Positions 26,651 to 36,657 of a DNA stretch of 49,643 bases are shown in pieces. Each line of letters opens with the position of its first letter. The first letter of the stretch is position 1. The stretch lies in the NCBI GenBank assembly GCA_964517435.1, contig CAZFEC010000021.1, positions 1-49,643 of the forward strand, in the 5' to 3' direction. The position numbers and the translations under genes were made by a program. The DNA is from BS150m-G50 sp964517435. Its GTDB lineage: Bacteria > CAIWAD01 > BS150m-G50. Under the pieces are notes generated by a model, which worked only from the letters and a program-made list of their open reading frames with translations, searched no databases and was not told the origin of the DNA.

Positions 26651-26742
26651 ATTGCTTTCTGAAGTTGCAAATCAAGTTCACCAGTCTTACCTTCAATCAG
26701 CTTAACACCGAGACCCGAATTGCGAATCGATATTCGACACCT

Positions 26743-28329
26743 ATGATCTACCGCATCTGCATCACGATAGTCCTCTTGGCAGCAATCAGTTGGCCACTCC
26801 GATCCACAGCAGCCGATGGAGACCAGACCTCGCTGACCGAGGCGTGCTATCGCTGGGACGGCGACCAGGTGGTCACCAGGTGCGGAGCCGGCTACGGGCA
26901 TCGTCAAAACGTTTCCCCGTCCGTTTCCACACGGCCGGACCGCGACCCCTGCACCGATCCCAGCCAGGTGGTCTTCAGCGCCCAGACGGAGTATCCGGTC
27001 AACACCGGCCAGACGCGGTTTATCGGCACCCCCGATCTCAACGCCGACGGCTTTCCTGACCTGGTGGTTCTCTATCACCCCGTCCACATGGATGTCTATC
27101 TGAACGGAGGAGACGGCACCTTCGATTTGCAGTATACGGTTCCGGTTCCACCCCCCGGGGCGATCTCCAACCACGCCGTGGCGGATGACGCCAACGGCGA
27201 CGGCCACCTCGACCTGCTGATCTCCAATGACTCTTCCCATGAATCGGAGCGCGGGCTGCTGGTGCTGTACGGAGACGGGCAGGGGGGCTTCCCCACCGAC
27301 GCCTTCTTCCCCTCCACCTACGCGGTTAATCGCTCAGAGTTGATCGATCTGGATGGTGACGACGACCTTGATGTCGTCATCGCTACCCAGGCCACTCAGA
27401 TCAACAACGCCGGTATCTTCGTCTGGTTCATCAACGAGGGTGGGGGGGAGTATACCGGATACTGGCAGTACATCGGACCGCATGGTTTCTTCCCGATGCA
27501 CATGGCGCTGCTGCCGCCGGAAGAGCCGGCCCACATTCTGATCGGCGGTTACGACTGGTATACCTGGTGTGGACACCTGTTGATCATGGATCCGGCGACT
27601 CTTACCATCATCGACACTATCACCTGCCCCGGTTTTCGTTTCGAAAACATCGCCCTGGGCGATATCAACGGCGACGGCGCGCCGGACCTGGTTTCCACCA
27701 TGGCGTTCGCCTATAATCTGGTTCTGGTGATGCTCAGCGGCGGGCAGATGCCGGAATTCCAGGTTCCAGTGATACATGAACTGGAGACCACTTTTGGCAT
27801 GATCACCACCGCAGATCTGATTGCGGAACCGGCCTATGATCCTCCCGGCGCGATGGTCGCGGAGGTGATCGTGGCGACTCTAAGCCTGAACGATCCCCTC
27901 GACCAGATCGCCTATGTCTATCGCTATACGGAGTGTGATTCCTTCTCCCAACCGCTGGCGGTGGGCGATCCGGGTGGCAACCGGAGCGGGTTCGATGTGG
28001 AGACGGCGGACCTGAACGGGGACGGTGCGCTGGACCTGCTGACGACGACGAACTACACCAACAACCCCCGCGACCTGGCGGTCCTGTTAAACGAACCGCC
28101 GTCGCTGCCGATGACGGAGGTATCGATCCAGCTGCAGGCGGGGCAGGTTCATCTCTACTGGCCGCCGCTGCCGGAGGCTGTTGCCTACGAGGTCTATCGC
28201 CAGGCGACCGCCTATGCCGACACCAGCGAAGCGGAATTGATTTCGATCCAGACCGCCACCACCTACCAGGAACCGGTCAGCGGCACCACCGAGTGGTACT
28301 ATTTCGTGGTGGCGCAGCTAGGGCGATAG
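26743..28329 (+). CDS. Exported FG-GAP/VCBS repeat protein with fibronectin type III domain
   Basis: Protein of 528 residues. An ATG at 26743 is chosen because it begins a signal peptide (MIYRICITIVLLAAISWPLR); an upstream in-frame ATG at 26584 lies inside the transposase element. No Shine-Dalgarno site is evident. Calcium-binding FG-GAP repeats recur: DLNADGFPDLVVL, DANGDGHLDLLIS, DLDGDDDLDVVIA, DINGDGAPDLVST and DLNGDGALDLLTT, which suggests a beta-propeller. A fibronectin type III domain closes it (VHLYWPPLPEAVAYEVY). No type IX sorting domain is present. The gene converges with aconitase with 3 bases between the stops. Confidence 0.85.
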   Translation: MIYRICITIVLLAAISWPLRSTAADGDQTSLTEACYRWDGDQVVTRCGAGYGHRQNVSPSVSTRPDRDPCTDPSQVVFSAQTEYPVNTGQTRFIGTPDLNADGFPDLVVLYHPVHMDVYLNGGDGTFDLQYTVPVPPPGAISNHAVADDANGDGHLDLLISNDSSHESERGLLVLYGDGQGGFPTDAFFPSTYAVNRSELIDLDGDDDLDVVIATQATQINNAGIFVWFINEGGGEYTGYWQYIGPHGFFPMHMALLPPEEPAHILIGGYDWYTWCGHLLIMDPATLTIIDTITCPGFRFENIALGDINGDGAPDLVSTMAFAYNLVLVMLSGGQMPEFQVPVIHELETTFGMITTADLIAEPAYDPPGAMVAEVIVATLSLNDPLDQIAYVYRYTECDSFSQPLAVGDPGGNRSGFDVETADLNGDGALDLLTTTNYTNNPRDLAVLLNEPPSLPMTEVSIQLQAGQVHLYWPPLPEAVAYEVYRQATAYADTSEAELISIQTATTYQEPVSGTTEWYYFVVAQLGR

Positions 28330-28332
28330 CTT

Positions 28333-30600
28333 TCACACCCCCCGGTTGAGATTACGTATGTGGTTCAGCGCGGACCCGGCCTGGAACCAGGCGATCTGGT
28401 TCTGGCTGTAGGTGTGCTTGAGTTCAATCCGGTCCTGCCCGCCTTCGCTGTGCCGCAACACCAGTTCCAGCCGGCTTCCGGGTGCGAACTCCCGCAGTCC
28501 CTCGATCGCGCAGACATCATCCTCCAGGATCTTCCCGTAATCGGCCGGATCGGCGAAACTGACCGCCAGCATGCCCTGCTTCTTGAGGTTGGTCTCGTGA
28601 ATGCGCGCGAAGGAGCGGACCAGCACCACCCGCACGTTAAGAAAACGCGGCTCCATGGCGGCGTGTTCCCGCGAGGAGCCCTCACCGTAGTTCTCATCCC
28701 CCACGATCAGCGTGTCGACACCGGCCGCCCTGTAGGCGCGGGCCACCTCCGGCACCGGCTGATACTCGCCGGTCAGCTGGTTGAGGATCGAGTCGATGCT
28801 GTCGTTGAAGGAGTTGGTGGCGCCGATCAGCAGGTTGCCGGAGATATTCTCGAGGTGCCCCCGGTACTTGAGCCAGGGTCCGGCCATCGAGATGTGATCG
28901 GTGGTGCACTTGCCCTTCACTTTGATCAGCACTTTGAGATCGGTGAGGTCGTCGCCGTCCCACTCTTCAAAAGGCGTCAGCAGCTGCAGCCGTTCCGAGT
29001 CCTCACTGACCGGGATCTCCACCGCCTCGCCGTTCATCGGCGGCAGCACGACTCCGCGGTCGCCCACGATGAAGCCCAATGGCGGCAGCTCCGCCCCCTG
29101 CGGCTCCGGCAGCTGCACCGGCTCCCCCGCGCTGTTGGTCAGCGTATCGGTAAGGGGATTGAAATCGAGCCGTCCCGCCAGCGCGAAGACGGTGGCGATC
29201 TCCGGCGAGACGACGAAACTGTGGGTGTAGGGGTTGCCGTCGTTCCGCTTGGCGAAGTTGCGGTTGAAGGAGATCATGATCGAATTGGGCTGCTGCTCGT
29301 CGGCGCCGGCACGCGCCCACTGCCCGATGCAGGGACCGCAGGCGTTGGCCAGCATCATACCGCCGGCGCGTTCGAAGATTCCGGTGAAACCATCCCGCTC
29401 GATCGTGTTCTTGACCTGTTCCGAACCGGGAGTGATGTAGAACTCGGAGGCCAGCTTCACCTCCGCCGCCTGTGCCGCTTCGATGATGGAAGCGGAGCGG
29501 GAGATATCCTCGTAGGAGGAGTTGGTACAGGAGCCGATCAGGGAGGCCGAGAGTTCGACCGGCCACCCCTGCTCGGCTACCTTGCTCTTCAACTGCGAGA
29601 GTGGTGTTGCCACATCGGGTGAGAAGGGGCCGTTGATGTAAGGTTCCAGCAGCGACAGATCCAGCTCGATTACCTGGTCGTAGTATTGTTCAGGCTGCTC
29701 GTAAACCTCGTCATCCGCCCGCAGATGTTCGGCGACCGCTTCGGCGGCAGCGGCGAGCTCACCCCGCCCGGTAGCGCCTAGATAGGCGGCCATCTTGGCG
29801 TCGAACGGGAAGATCGAGGTGGTGGCGCCGATCTCGGCACCCATGTTACAGATAGTGGCTTTGCCGGTGCAGGAGATGGCATCCGCCCCCTCGCCGAAGT
29901 ACTCGACGATACAGCCGGTGCCACCCTTTACCGTCAGCAGTCCGGCCAGCTTGAGGATGACATCCTTGGCCGAGGTCCAGCCGCTCAAACAGCCGGTCAG
30001 CTTGATGCCGATCAGGCGGGGCAGCTTGAGTTCCCAGGGCATGCCGACCAGTACATCCACCGCATCGGCGCCGCCGACCCCCACCGCCACCATGCCCAGA
30101 CCGCCGGCGTTTACCGTGTGGGAGTCGGTACCGATCATCATGCCGCCGGGGAAAGCGTAGTTCTCCAGCACAATCTGATGGATGATACCGGCACCCGGCA
30201 CCCAGAATTCGATGCCGTACCTGGCGGCAACCGCAGCGAGAAACTTGTAGACCTCGGCGTTGGTGATACCCGCTTCCTGCAGATCGGCCGACGCGCCCTG
30301 CCGCGCCTGGATCAGGTGGTCGCAGTGTACTGAAGCCGGCACTGCCACCTGCTCTCGGCCGGCCTGAATGAACTGCAGCAACGCCATCTGCGCGGTGGCA
30401 TCCTGCATGGCGACGCGGTCCGGCGCGAAGTCGACATAACTCTCGCCGCGCTCCGCCTGCGCCAGGTTCAAATCGGCGGCATGCGCCAGCAGTACTTTCT
30501 CGGTGTAAGTGAGCGGCCGGCCGGCAGCCGTGCGACCCGCAGCCACCCGTTCGGCCAGGGTCCGGTAAACCTGTTCGATGGAGATTAGAGGAATACTCAT
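28333..30600 (-). CDS. acnA: Aconitate hydratase, mitochondrial-type
   Basis: Interconverts citrate and isocitrate in the TCA cycle with a [4Fe-4S] cluster. The 755-residue length and FPGGMMIGTDSHTVNAGG match the mitochondrial aconitase group. Cluster cysteines are in LIGSCTNSSYED and ANACGPCIGQWAR. Other signatures are KGKCTTDHISMAGPW, GATNSFND, GDENYGEGSSREHAAMEPR and RSFARIHETNLKKQG. The ATG has AAGGA 5 bases upstream. It is a single gene with no TCA neighbours. Confidence 0.95.
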   Translation of the reverse strand: MSIPLISIEQVYRTLAERVAAGRTAAGRPLTYTEKVLLAHAADLNLAQAERGESYVDFAPDRVAMQDATAQMALLQFIQAGREQVAVPASVHCDHLIQARQGASADLQEAGITNAEVYKFLAAVAARYGIEFWVPGAGIIHQIVLENYAFPGGMMIGTDSHTVNAGGLGMVAVGVGGADAVDVLVGMPWELKLPRLIGIKLTGCLSGWTSAKDVILKLAGLLTVKGGTGCIVEYFGEGADAISCTGKATICNMGAEIGATTSIFPFDAKMAAYLGATGRGELAAAAEAVAEHLRADDEVYEQPEQYYDQVIELDLSLLEPYINGPFSPDVATPLSQLKSKVAEQGWPVELSASLIGSCTNSSYEDISRSASIIEAAQAAEVKLASEFYITPGSEQVKNTIERDGFTGIFERAGGMMLANACGPCIGQWARAGADEQQPNSIMISFNRNFAKRNDGNPYTHSFVVSPEIATVFALAGRLDFNPLTDTLTNSAGEPVQLPEPQGAELPPLGFIVGDRGVVLPPMNGEAVEIPVSEDSERLQLLTPFEEWDGDDLTDLKVLIKVKGKCTTDHISMAGPWLKYRGHLENISGNLLIGATNSFNDSIDSILNQLTGEYQPVPEVARAYRAAGVDTLIVGDENYGEGSSREHAAMEPRFLNVRVVLVRSFARIHETNLKKQGMLAVSFADPADYGKILEDDVCAIEGLREFAPGSRLELVLRHSEGGQDRIELKHTYSQNQIAWFQAGSALNHIRNLNRGV

Positions 30601-30732
30601 GATGTCCTTACCTCGCTTGCTGTCTGAAGTTGCAGCTGTGATGCCACAACCTGGAGTGCGTATTGCTGAAATATAGCCATCACGGGTGCTTTATCCAGCA
30701 AAAGTCGTGCAGAGCAGGGGGGCGAAACGAGC

Positions 30733-30771
30733 GAGAGAAAACCGGCGCCGTCGCGAGGACAACGCCGGTTT
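30733..30771 (-). terminator. Probable intrinsic terminator of the subtilase-PKD gene
   Basis: On the minus strand a 9-bp stem (30763-30771 with 30739-30747) encloses a 15-base loop and is followed by TTTCTCTC. It lies 29 bases after the stop codon at 30800. The remaining part of 30601-30799 shows no other feature. Confidence 0.65.
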
Positions 30772-30799
30772 CCACAGAAGAATCGATCGCCGCTGGCTG

Positions 30800-33700
30800 C
30801 TATTTGATCAGCATCAGCTTGCGGGTGGCACTCCGGCCATTGGCCGTGAGGCGGTAGAGGTAGACACCTGTAGCATAACTGGACGCATTCCAGGCTACGA
30901 CATGCCTGCCCGCTGACATCTGGCTTGAGACCAGCGAGGCGACATTGACGCCCATGGCGTTATAGATTTCCAGTTTTGTGAAACCGGCTTCCGGCAGGGT
31001 GAAGGCGATTTCCGTAACCGGATTGAACGGATTGGGATAATTCTGCTCCAGGTTGAATTCCAGCGGAATGGTGTCGGCCGCGTCGCCGCCTGCACCATTC
31101 ATACGATCGCTCTCGCAGGACACAGTCACCACGTTGTCACCCGGCATGTAGGTATTGGTGGCATGGGTGACGTTCGTGACCTCGAAACACCATTCCCCGC
31201 TGGGATTGCGGATCTTGTTAGTTTCCAGGGTAACTGTACCGTCGCTGCCGGTCACTCCGTCCAAGTCTCCTCCCACCGGTCCGGTGGCGGTAGCATAGAC
31301 GGTGGCGTTGGCGACCGGGGTGGCGCCGTCATCAACAATAGTGACTACGCAACGACCTCGGACATGGGGTCCGGTTACGCGGCGCGTGACCACCATATCG
31401 GCGACATGCATTCCCTGGCCCTGGAACTCGGTTACTGTAATGTAGTCCGTCTTGGTTTCGACGCCATTCCCGTAGGCGTTGGTGGCGGTCAGCGTCACCG
31501 TGTAGGTGCCGGGAAGGTCGTAGGTGTAGTTAGGATGCTGCGCTGTGGAGGTGCCACCGTCGCCGAAACTCCAGTCCCAGCTGAAGGGAGCGTTGGAGGA
31601 AAGATCGGTGAACTGTACTGGCAGCGGGGCGTAACCGTTGGTCGGTTCAGCGGAGAAGTCGGCTACCGGCGGTGCGGCGGATACCGTGGATTCGATCATC
31701 AGATAATCGATGTAGATCGTGTCGTTCGAGGTCTTACGCCAGGTATGGTTGGTGTCGGTCACCCTTACCCAGATCTCGCCGGTGGCGGAGGCGGGCAGAG
31801 AGGCGGTATACAGCTGTTCGGTGGTACTGTTGACGGTGAACAGGCTGTAGAAAACGCTGTTATCGGTTGAATACTCGAACAGGAAGTCGTCGCCATCGGA
31901 GTTATCCGGCCGGTATGCCATCAGGTAACAGGTGATCGGGCTGGAACCGGTCACATTGAAATTCCAGCTGTGCTCCAGGATGCTGTAGGTCTTACGGGGA
32001 TGACCGGAGTAAGCCACCTCGGTGATGGCTTCATAGATATCGTCGTTGGCGGCGGTATTCAGGTAGCTGCCATTGACTACACCCAGCGCCGGAATATCCG
32101 AGAGCGCGAAGGCGTAGACCGAGTGTCCTTGCTCCGTTACGGTGATGTAGTCGACCTTGATTTCCTCATCGTAGCCATGGGCGTTGGTAGCCGTCAGCGT
32201 CACGGTGTAGCTGCCTGCGGCATTGTAGGTGTGGCTGGGATGCTGTGCCGTGGAAGTGCCGCTGTCCCCGAAATCCCAGGACCACTGCGTGGGAGCGCCG
32301 CTGGAGAGGTCCGTGAATTGAACCGTCAGCGGTTCGGTACCGGAGGTCGGGTCGGCGCTGAAGTCGGCCACCGGCGGATTGGCGGTCACCGTGATGTAAT
32401 CGGTCTTGATCTCGTCATCCGTACCGTAGGCATTGGTCGCCGTCAAGGTGACCGTGTAAACTCCCGCGGCGGTGTAGGTGTGGTTGGGATGCTGAGCGGT
32501 GGAAGTGCCGCTGTCACCGAAGTCCCAGTACCAGCTGGTCGGCGCGTTGCTGGTAAGATCGGTGAACTGTACCTGCAACGGTGCGTCTCCCGAGAGCGGG
32601 GCGCCGCTGAACTCAGCCACCGGCGGCAGTTCGGGATTAACCGCATCCAGCGCGTTCTTCGCGTTCAGGATACCGCTGCCCAGATCCAGTGAACCGTTGT
32701 AGGGGGTGGTGGTGTTTACCATCAGGTCCCACTTCTCCTGCGCGGTGAGGCTGGGCTGTTAGGCTTCCAGCAGCGCTGCTACGCCGACCACGTGCGGGCA
32801 GGCCATCGAAGTGCCGTCGTAGGCAGCGATGTAATCGACGGTGGGATTGTCGGGATCCATTGCGGTGCTGAGCACATCGACACCCGGCGCGGCCAGTTCC
32901 ACCCAGGAACCGTAGTTCGTGAAGGAAGCGCCGTAACCGTTGGAGGCGGTCGCCGCCACATCCATGCAGTCGGAGCGGAACCCAAGGTAACTGGGGGAAG
33001 ATGAACTGCTGTTACCGGCCGCAACGATGATCATCACGTCCTGCGCGACCAGGTAGGTGGCCGCGGAGGACAGTCCACCGGAGTTGGAGCTTCCGAAGGA
33101 GCAGTTGACGGCGGCGACATTGTCGCCCCGGATCTTCAGGTCAGCCATGTAGTACATTGCCTCGGCGACATAATCCATGATGACTACACCCAGCTCCTGG
33201 CCGTAGTAGTTGATGGTGTAACCGATACGGCAGGGCACCACCTTGACGCCACCGCCGTTCCAGCCGCCCGCCACGCCGGCGACCGCGTAACCGTTGTTGG
33301 TCAGAGCGGAAATCGTACCGGAAACGTGGGTACCGTGTCCGTTGCCGTCGAAGGGATCATTGTCAGCGCCGCCACAGTCCAGGTCGACACAGGTGTAGAC
33401 GTACCAGTCGGTGCGATCGACGAAGTCCCAGCCGATCAGGTCGTCAGTATAACCATTACCGTCATCGTCGGTGTCGTTACCCGGCACTTCCTGAGCATTG
33501 ACCCAGATGTTGCCGTTGGTGGAGTTGTCATTGGGACCGGGGGGATTGCTGCCGCCCAGATCACCGTGATCGTACTTGACGCCGGTGTCCAGCACACCCA
33601 CCAGAACGGCGGGGGAGCCGGTTTCAGTGTCCCAGGCGAGGTCGGCATCGATACCATAGGTGTCCCAGTAATGCCACTGGCCGGATGAGCCGGGATAATT

Positions 33701-34153
33701 GGGATCGTTGGGAGTGGCGTAGACCGTATGTACTCCGATCGGCTCCACCCGCTCCACCAGCGGGTTGGCGGCATAGGCTGCCATCGCTTCCTCGAGCGGT
33801 CCATTCTGGAAGCTGACTTTGTAGTGGCGCGCCAGCGTACGCTTGGTGGGTGTCTCCGCCTGCAGACCGCGATCCGCGCCCATGAATTGCGGACGCAGCC
33901 GATCGACCGTGAACTGACCGGCCAGGTTGCTGAAGCCGGGCAGGTGATCCAGCGCCACCGGTGCGAGCGCATCCTGCCAGTGATTTACCTCTACCTGATC
34001 CTTCAAGACCAGGATAAACTCATCGGCGACATGTCCCAAGAAGCCAGGTTGATCCAGGTAGCGGGACTGGTCGTCCGGCAGCAATTGACTCGCTCCCGCG
34101 GTAGCCGCGAATAACAGCGAAACCAACAGAATCAGCGGTGTAGTTCTCTTCAC
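30800..34153 (-). pseudogene. Secreted subtilisin-like serine protease with PKD domains and type IX sorting domain, interrupted by one in-frame TAA
   Basis: Two same-frame ORFs (34153-32759 and 32758-30800) form one gene. The first holds a signal peptide (VKRTTPLILLVSLLFAATAG), a propeptide and a peptidase S8 domain with the full triad: VGVLDTGVKYDHGD, NGHGTHVSGT and GTSMACPHVVGVAALLEA. A TAA at 32759-32761 then replaces one codon, and the frame continues QPSLTAQEKWDLMVNTT, the expected next segment of the fold. The second part has three PKD domains (WDFGDSGTSTAQHPNHTY and repeats), an unassigned insert, an Ig-like domain and a type IX sorting domain (LEQNYPNPFNPVTEIAF, SATRKLMLIK). GTG at 34153 is preferred as start because GGAGG lies close upstream. 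A single substitution in a codon such as Tyr would explain it; sequencing error or readthrough cannot be excluded. Confidence 0.85.
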
Positions 34154-34281
34154 GTTGTCCTCCAAGCTTGTGGACTATTCATTGAATATGAAACATCGGT
34201 ATCAATGGGCACTTCAGTTCGACTTCCGCCGAAGAGGATTCGAAGTATGGGTCTCTTTAACATTAACGGGTAGTAATTTTC

Positions 34282-34380
34282 TCAGACTTTAGCAAAGGGT
34301 GTGGTGACATCACTCAGGTTGTTGCCGGTGTGAATCAGGACCCTTTTTGGAGATGTTGAAACCGGTTTGTCAGGAGTCAT
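34282..34380 (-). CDS. Small ORF, 32 residues, strong ribosome site
   Basis: The predicted peptide starts MTPDKPVSTSPKRVLIHTGN and ends TTPFAKV. The ATG is preceded by AAGGAG with 7 bases spacing. It lies 128 bases upstream of the subtilase gene on the same strand, so it could be a leader peptide, a small secreted or precursor peptide, or chance. No family is recognised. Confidence 0.35.
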   Translation of the reverse strand: MTPDKPVSTSPKRVLIHTGNNLSDVTTPFAKV

Positions 34381-34483
34381 CCCGTTTCTCCTTGTGCGAC
34401 AGCGGTAATGTCGATTAATTGAACGGGTATTGTCGATATACCTGCTCCTTTGGTCGCTATACTTTTTGACATGGAGGGCAATA

Positions 34484-34828
34484 ATGAACGCCAAAGACAT
34501 TCTGGATATCATCTGGAAGTACCTGCTGCTGGTCGTCGCCGTCTGGGCGCTGATCATTCTTTCCTGCGGTGAGTGTCCCTGCGGATTCGGTGAAGACGAT
34601 GAATTCCCCTGCAGCGACATGAAGTGGATGCACCACATGCCGTGTGATAACTTCGAGATAGATGTCGAAGCCATCGCCGACGGCGACAGCCTGATCATCG
34701 TCACGATCGGTGGTGAGGAACTGGAAGAAGGCGAAGAAGGCGAAGTCATCACTATCCAGATCGAAGGTGACGAGGTGGAAGGCCTCAAGAAGAAAGTCAT
34801 CCGCAAAGTCATAAAGACAGACAAGTAG
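34484..34828 (+). CDS. Small membrane-anchored Cys/Met/His-rich protein upstream of the metal permease
   Basis: Protein of 114 residues. The ATG at 34484 has GGAGGG 8 bases upstream. A hydrophobic segment spans about residues 10-27 (WKYLLLVVAVWALIILSC). It could be a membrane anchor, or a lipoprotein signal with C28 as the first mature residue, although the lipobox is imperfect. Just after it is a metal-ligand-rich stretch, CGECPCGFGEDDEFPCSD, then MKWMHHMPC. The rest is acidic and ends in a basic helix (KKKVIRKVIKTDK). I recognise no family. Its position before the Cu/Zn-type permease suggests metal sensing or delivery outside the cytoplasm; this is inference. Confidence 0.75.
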   Translation: MNAKDILDIIWKYLLLVVAVWALIILSCGECPCGFGEDDEFPCSDMKWMHHMPCDNFEIDVEAIADGDSLIIVTIGGEELEEGEEGEVITIQIEGDEVEGLKKKVIRKVIKTDK

Positions 34829-34829
34829 G

Positions 34830-34848
34830 GGATCCGGCTTTCGGATCC
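34830..34848 (+). other. Short perfect hairpin after the small membrane protein gene
   Basis: GGATCCG at 34830-34836 pairs with CGGATCC at 34842-34848 around a 5-base loop. It lies immediately after the stop codon. No T-tract follows, so it may stabilise or partly terminate the upstream message. Confidence 0.55.
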
Positions 34849-34888
34849 GCTCCTGAATTGGACTGAGATAAGCGACCAGCCCGCAGCG

Positions 34889-34941
34889 CCAGGGGATGCG
34901 GAGCGATTCGCCCGGTGTGGCGCCCGCTTCATCTCCCCTGG
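34889..34941 (+). promoter_or_regulatory. Imperfect hairpin immediately before the permease ribosome site
   Basis: CCAGGGG at 34889-34895 pairs with CCCCTGG at 34935-34941, and the bases just inside pair partly (ATGCGGAGCG with CGCTTCATCT). The structure ends 4 bases before the GAGG ribosome site at 34945-34948. It could control translation of the permease or limit read-through from the upstream gene. Confidence 0.45.
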
Positions 34942-34952
34942 TATGAGGTAAT

Positions 34953-36215
34953 ATGTTGCTATCGATCTTCACCGACCTGCTGCTGGAATTCTGGTGGTTG
35001 CTGCGGGAGATGGCCCCCTGGCTCCTGTTCGGTTTCCTGGTGGCGGGTCTGCTCTCCTTTCTGATCCCGCGCGAAGTGGTCGAAAACAAGCTGGGTGGAC
35101 GCGGTTTCGGACCGGTGTTCAAGGCGGCGCTCCTCGGTATTCCCCTCCCGATCTGCTCCTGCGGCGTGATTCCGCTCGGCGCCTCACTGCGACAGCACGG
35201 TGCCAGCCGCGGCGCCACCACCTCCTTCCTGTTGTCGACACCCCAGACCGGCGTAGACAGTATCATGGTCACCTGGAGTCTGCTGGGACCAGTGTTCGCG
35301 GTCTTCCGACCGCTGGCCGCCCTGGTCACTGGCCTGGCGGGCGGCATGCTGGCGACCCTCTTCGAAGAGAAAACGGATACTGCTCCCGCCGCTGAATGCC
35401 ACGATGATTGCTGCACGACACCGTCCGGGCAGAGCCGCTTCTGGGGCGGCTTGCGGCACGGACTGGTAACCCTGCCGCGCGATATCGGCGGCGCACTGCT
35501 GTTGGGACTTCTGATCGCGGCGGTGCTGTCACTGGCGTTGCCGGACGATTTCTTTGCGCCCTATCTCGGTACCGGGGTGGTCGCCATCCTGGTGATGATG
35601 GCGGCAGGCATTCCGGTTTATGTCTGCGCCACCGCTTCGGTGCCGGTGGCGTTGATGCTGATGGCCAAGGGTGTCTCCCCCGGCGCGGCGCTCGCCTTTC
35701 TGATCACCGGCCCCGCCACCAATGCCGCCGCCATCACGACCGTCTGGAAATTCCTCGGCCGGCGTACCACTTTGGTTTTTCTGGCGACGGTGGCACTGGG
35801 CGCCTTCCTGACCGGGCTGCTCTTCGACGCCCTCTTCAGCGGTATCGAAGTTTCCGCCCGCGGGCATGTCCACGGGATGCTGCCCGGCTGGCTGGAAACC
35901 GTCGCCGCCGTCCTGCTGCTGCTGGTGCTGTTCAACGGCTGGTTGCGGCGCGGGCAGAATGAGATGAAACCGGAGGTCGAGACCGCGGCGGATGCCACCT
36001 TGGATACGCTGCAGCTGCAGGTGGCCGGTATGAATTGTGAACACTGCGTGGCCAGCGTCCGGAGCGCGGCTCAGAGCTGCGCTGGCGTCGAGCGGGTGAG
36101 CATAGATCTGCAGGCGGGCAGGGCCGACATCGCCGGGCGCGGTTTCGAGACCGGCGTCGTCACCACCGCGATTGAAAACGCCGGTTTCAAAGTCACCAGA
36201 GTGGGAGACGGATAA
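34953..36215 (+). CDS. SO_0444-family Cu/Zn efflux permease (DUF318/ArsP type) with C-terminal HMA domain
   Basis: Integral membrane protein of 420 residues. The permease signature is IPLPICSCGVIPLGASLR followed by RGATTSFLLSTPQTGVDSI and VYVCATASVPVALMLMA, with ITGPATNAAAITTVWKFLG later. These match the SO_0444 group within the DUF318/ArsP permeases, linked to copper and zinc resistance. A cytoplasmic loop carries CHDDCC. The last 70 residues are a heavy-metal-associated domain with the CxxC motif in VAGMNCEHCVASVRSA. About eight to ten membrane spans are visible. It lies downstream of the small Cys-rich protein and 17 bases before the zinc-ribbon TM2 gene. The metal exported is inferred, not shown. 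Confidence 0.9.
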   Translation: MLLSIFTDLLLEFWWLLREMAPWLLFGFLVAGLLSFLIPREVVENKLGGRGFGPVFKAALLGIPLPICSCGVIPLGASLRQHGASRGATTSFLLSTPQTGVDSIMVTWSLLGPVFAVFRPLAALVTGLAGGMLATLFEEKTDTAPAAECHDDCCTTPSGQSRFWGGLRHGLVTLPRDIGGALLLGLLIAAVLSLALPDDFFAPYLGTGVVAILVMMAAGIPVYVCATASVPVALMLMAKGVSPGAALAFLITGPATNAAAITTVWKFLGRRTTLVFLATVALGAFLTGLLFDALFSGIEVSARGHVHGMLPGWLETVAAVLLLLVLFNGWLRRGQNEMKPEVETAADATLDTLQLQVAGMNCEHCVASVRSAAQSCAGVERVSIDLQAGRADIAGRGFETGVVTTAIENAGFKVTRVGDG

Positions 36216-36232
36216 ACAGAAAGGGAGTTGCG

Positions 36233-36643
36233 ATGCACTGTCGAAACTGCGGTGAGACCGTCGATCCGAACGCCTGGGCCTGTCCCAAGTGCGGCTGCCG
36301 TCCCATCCTCGGCACCGCTTTTTGCAGCAACTGCGGCGCCCAGACCCAACCGGGCCAGGTGCTCTGCGTCAAGTGCGGCGCGGCACTGGTGCAGCCGGGA
36401 CACACCAACCGCAAGCTGGTGGCCGGGCTGCTGGCCATCCTGCTGGGGATGTTCGGAATCCACAAATTCTTCCTCGGCTACACCCGTGAAGGTCTCATCA
36501 TGTTGCTGGTGACGGTGCTGACGATCTTCCTCCTCGCCTGGATCCCTGCTATCATCGGCATCGCCGAGGGGATCATCTACCTGACGATGACCGACCAGGA
36601 ATTCGATGCGATCTACGTGCAGGGGCGTAAGTACTGGTTCTGA
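36233..36643 (+). CDS. Double zinc-ribbon TM2 domain protein
   Basis: Protein of 136 residues with four CxxC knuckles in the first 50 residues (CRNCGE, CPKCGC, CSNCGA, CVKCGA), giving two zinc ribbons. A TM2 domain with two membrane helices follows (KLVAGLLAILLGMFGIHKFF, LGYTREGLIMLL, WIPAIIGIAEGIIYL). AAAGGGAG precedes the ATG. The role of TM2 proteins is poorly defined; its link with the metal permease may be only operon convenience. Confidence 0.9.
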   Translation: MHCRNCGETVDPNAWACPKCGCRPILGTAFCSNCGAQTQPGQVLCVKCGAALVQPGHTNRKLVAGLLAILLGMFGIHKFFLGYTREGLIMLLVTVLTIFLLAWIPAIIGIAEGIIYLTMTDQEFDAIYVQGRKYWF

Positions 36644-36657
36644 AGAGTGGGGGTTCT

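Noticed and set aside
30800..34380. Lanthipeptide- or RiPP-like system from the small ORF, the subtilase and the distant SagB gene
   Set aside because: SagB is 9 kb away and exported, no cyclase or transporter is present, and the subtilase carries its own surface-sorting signal.
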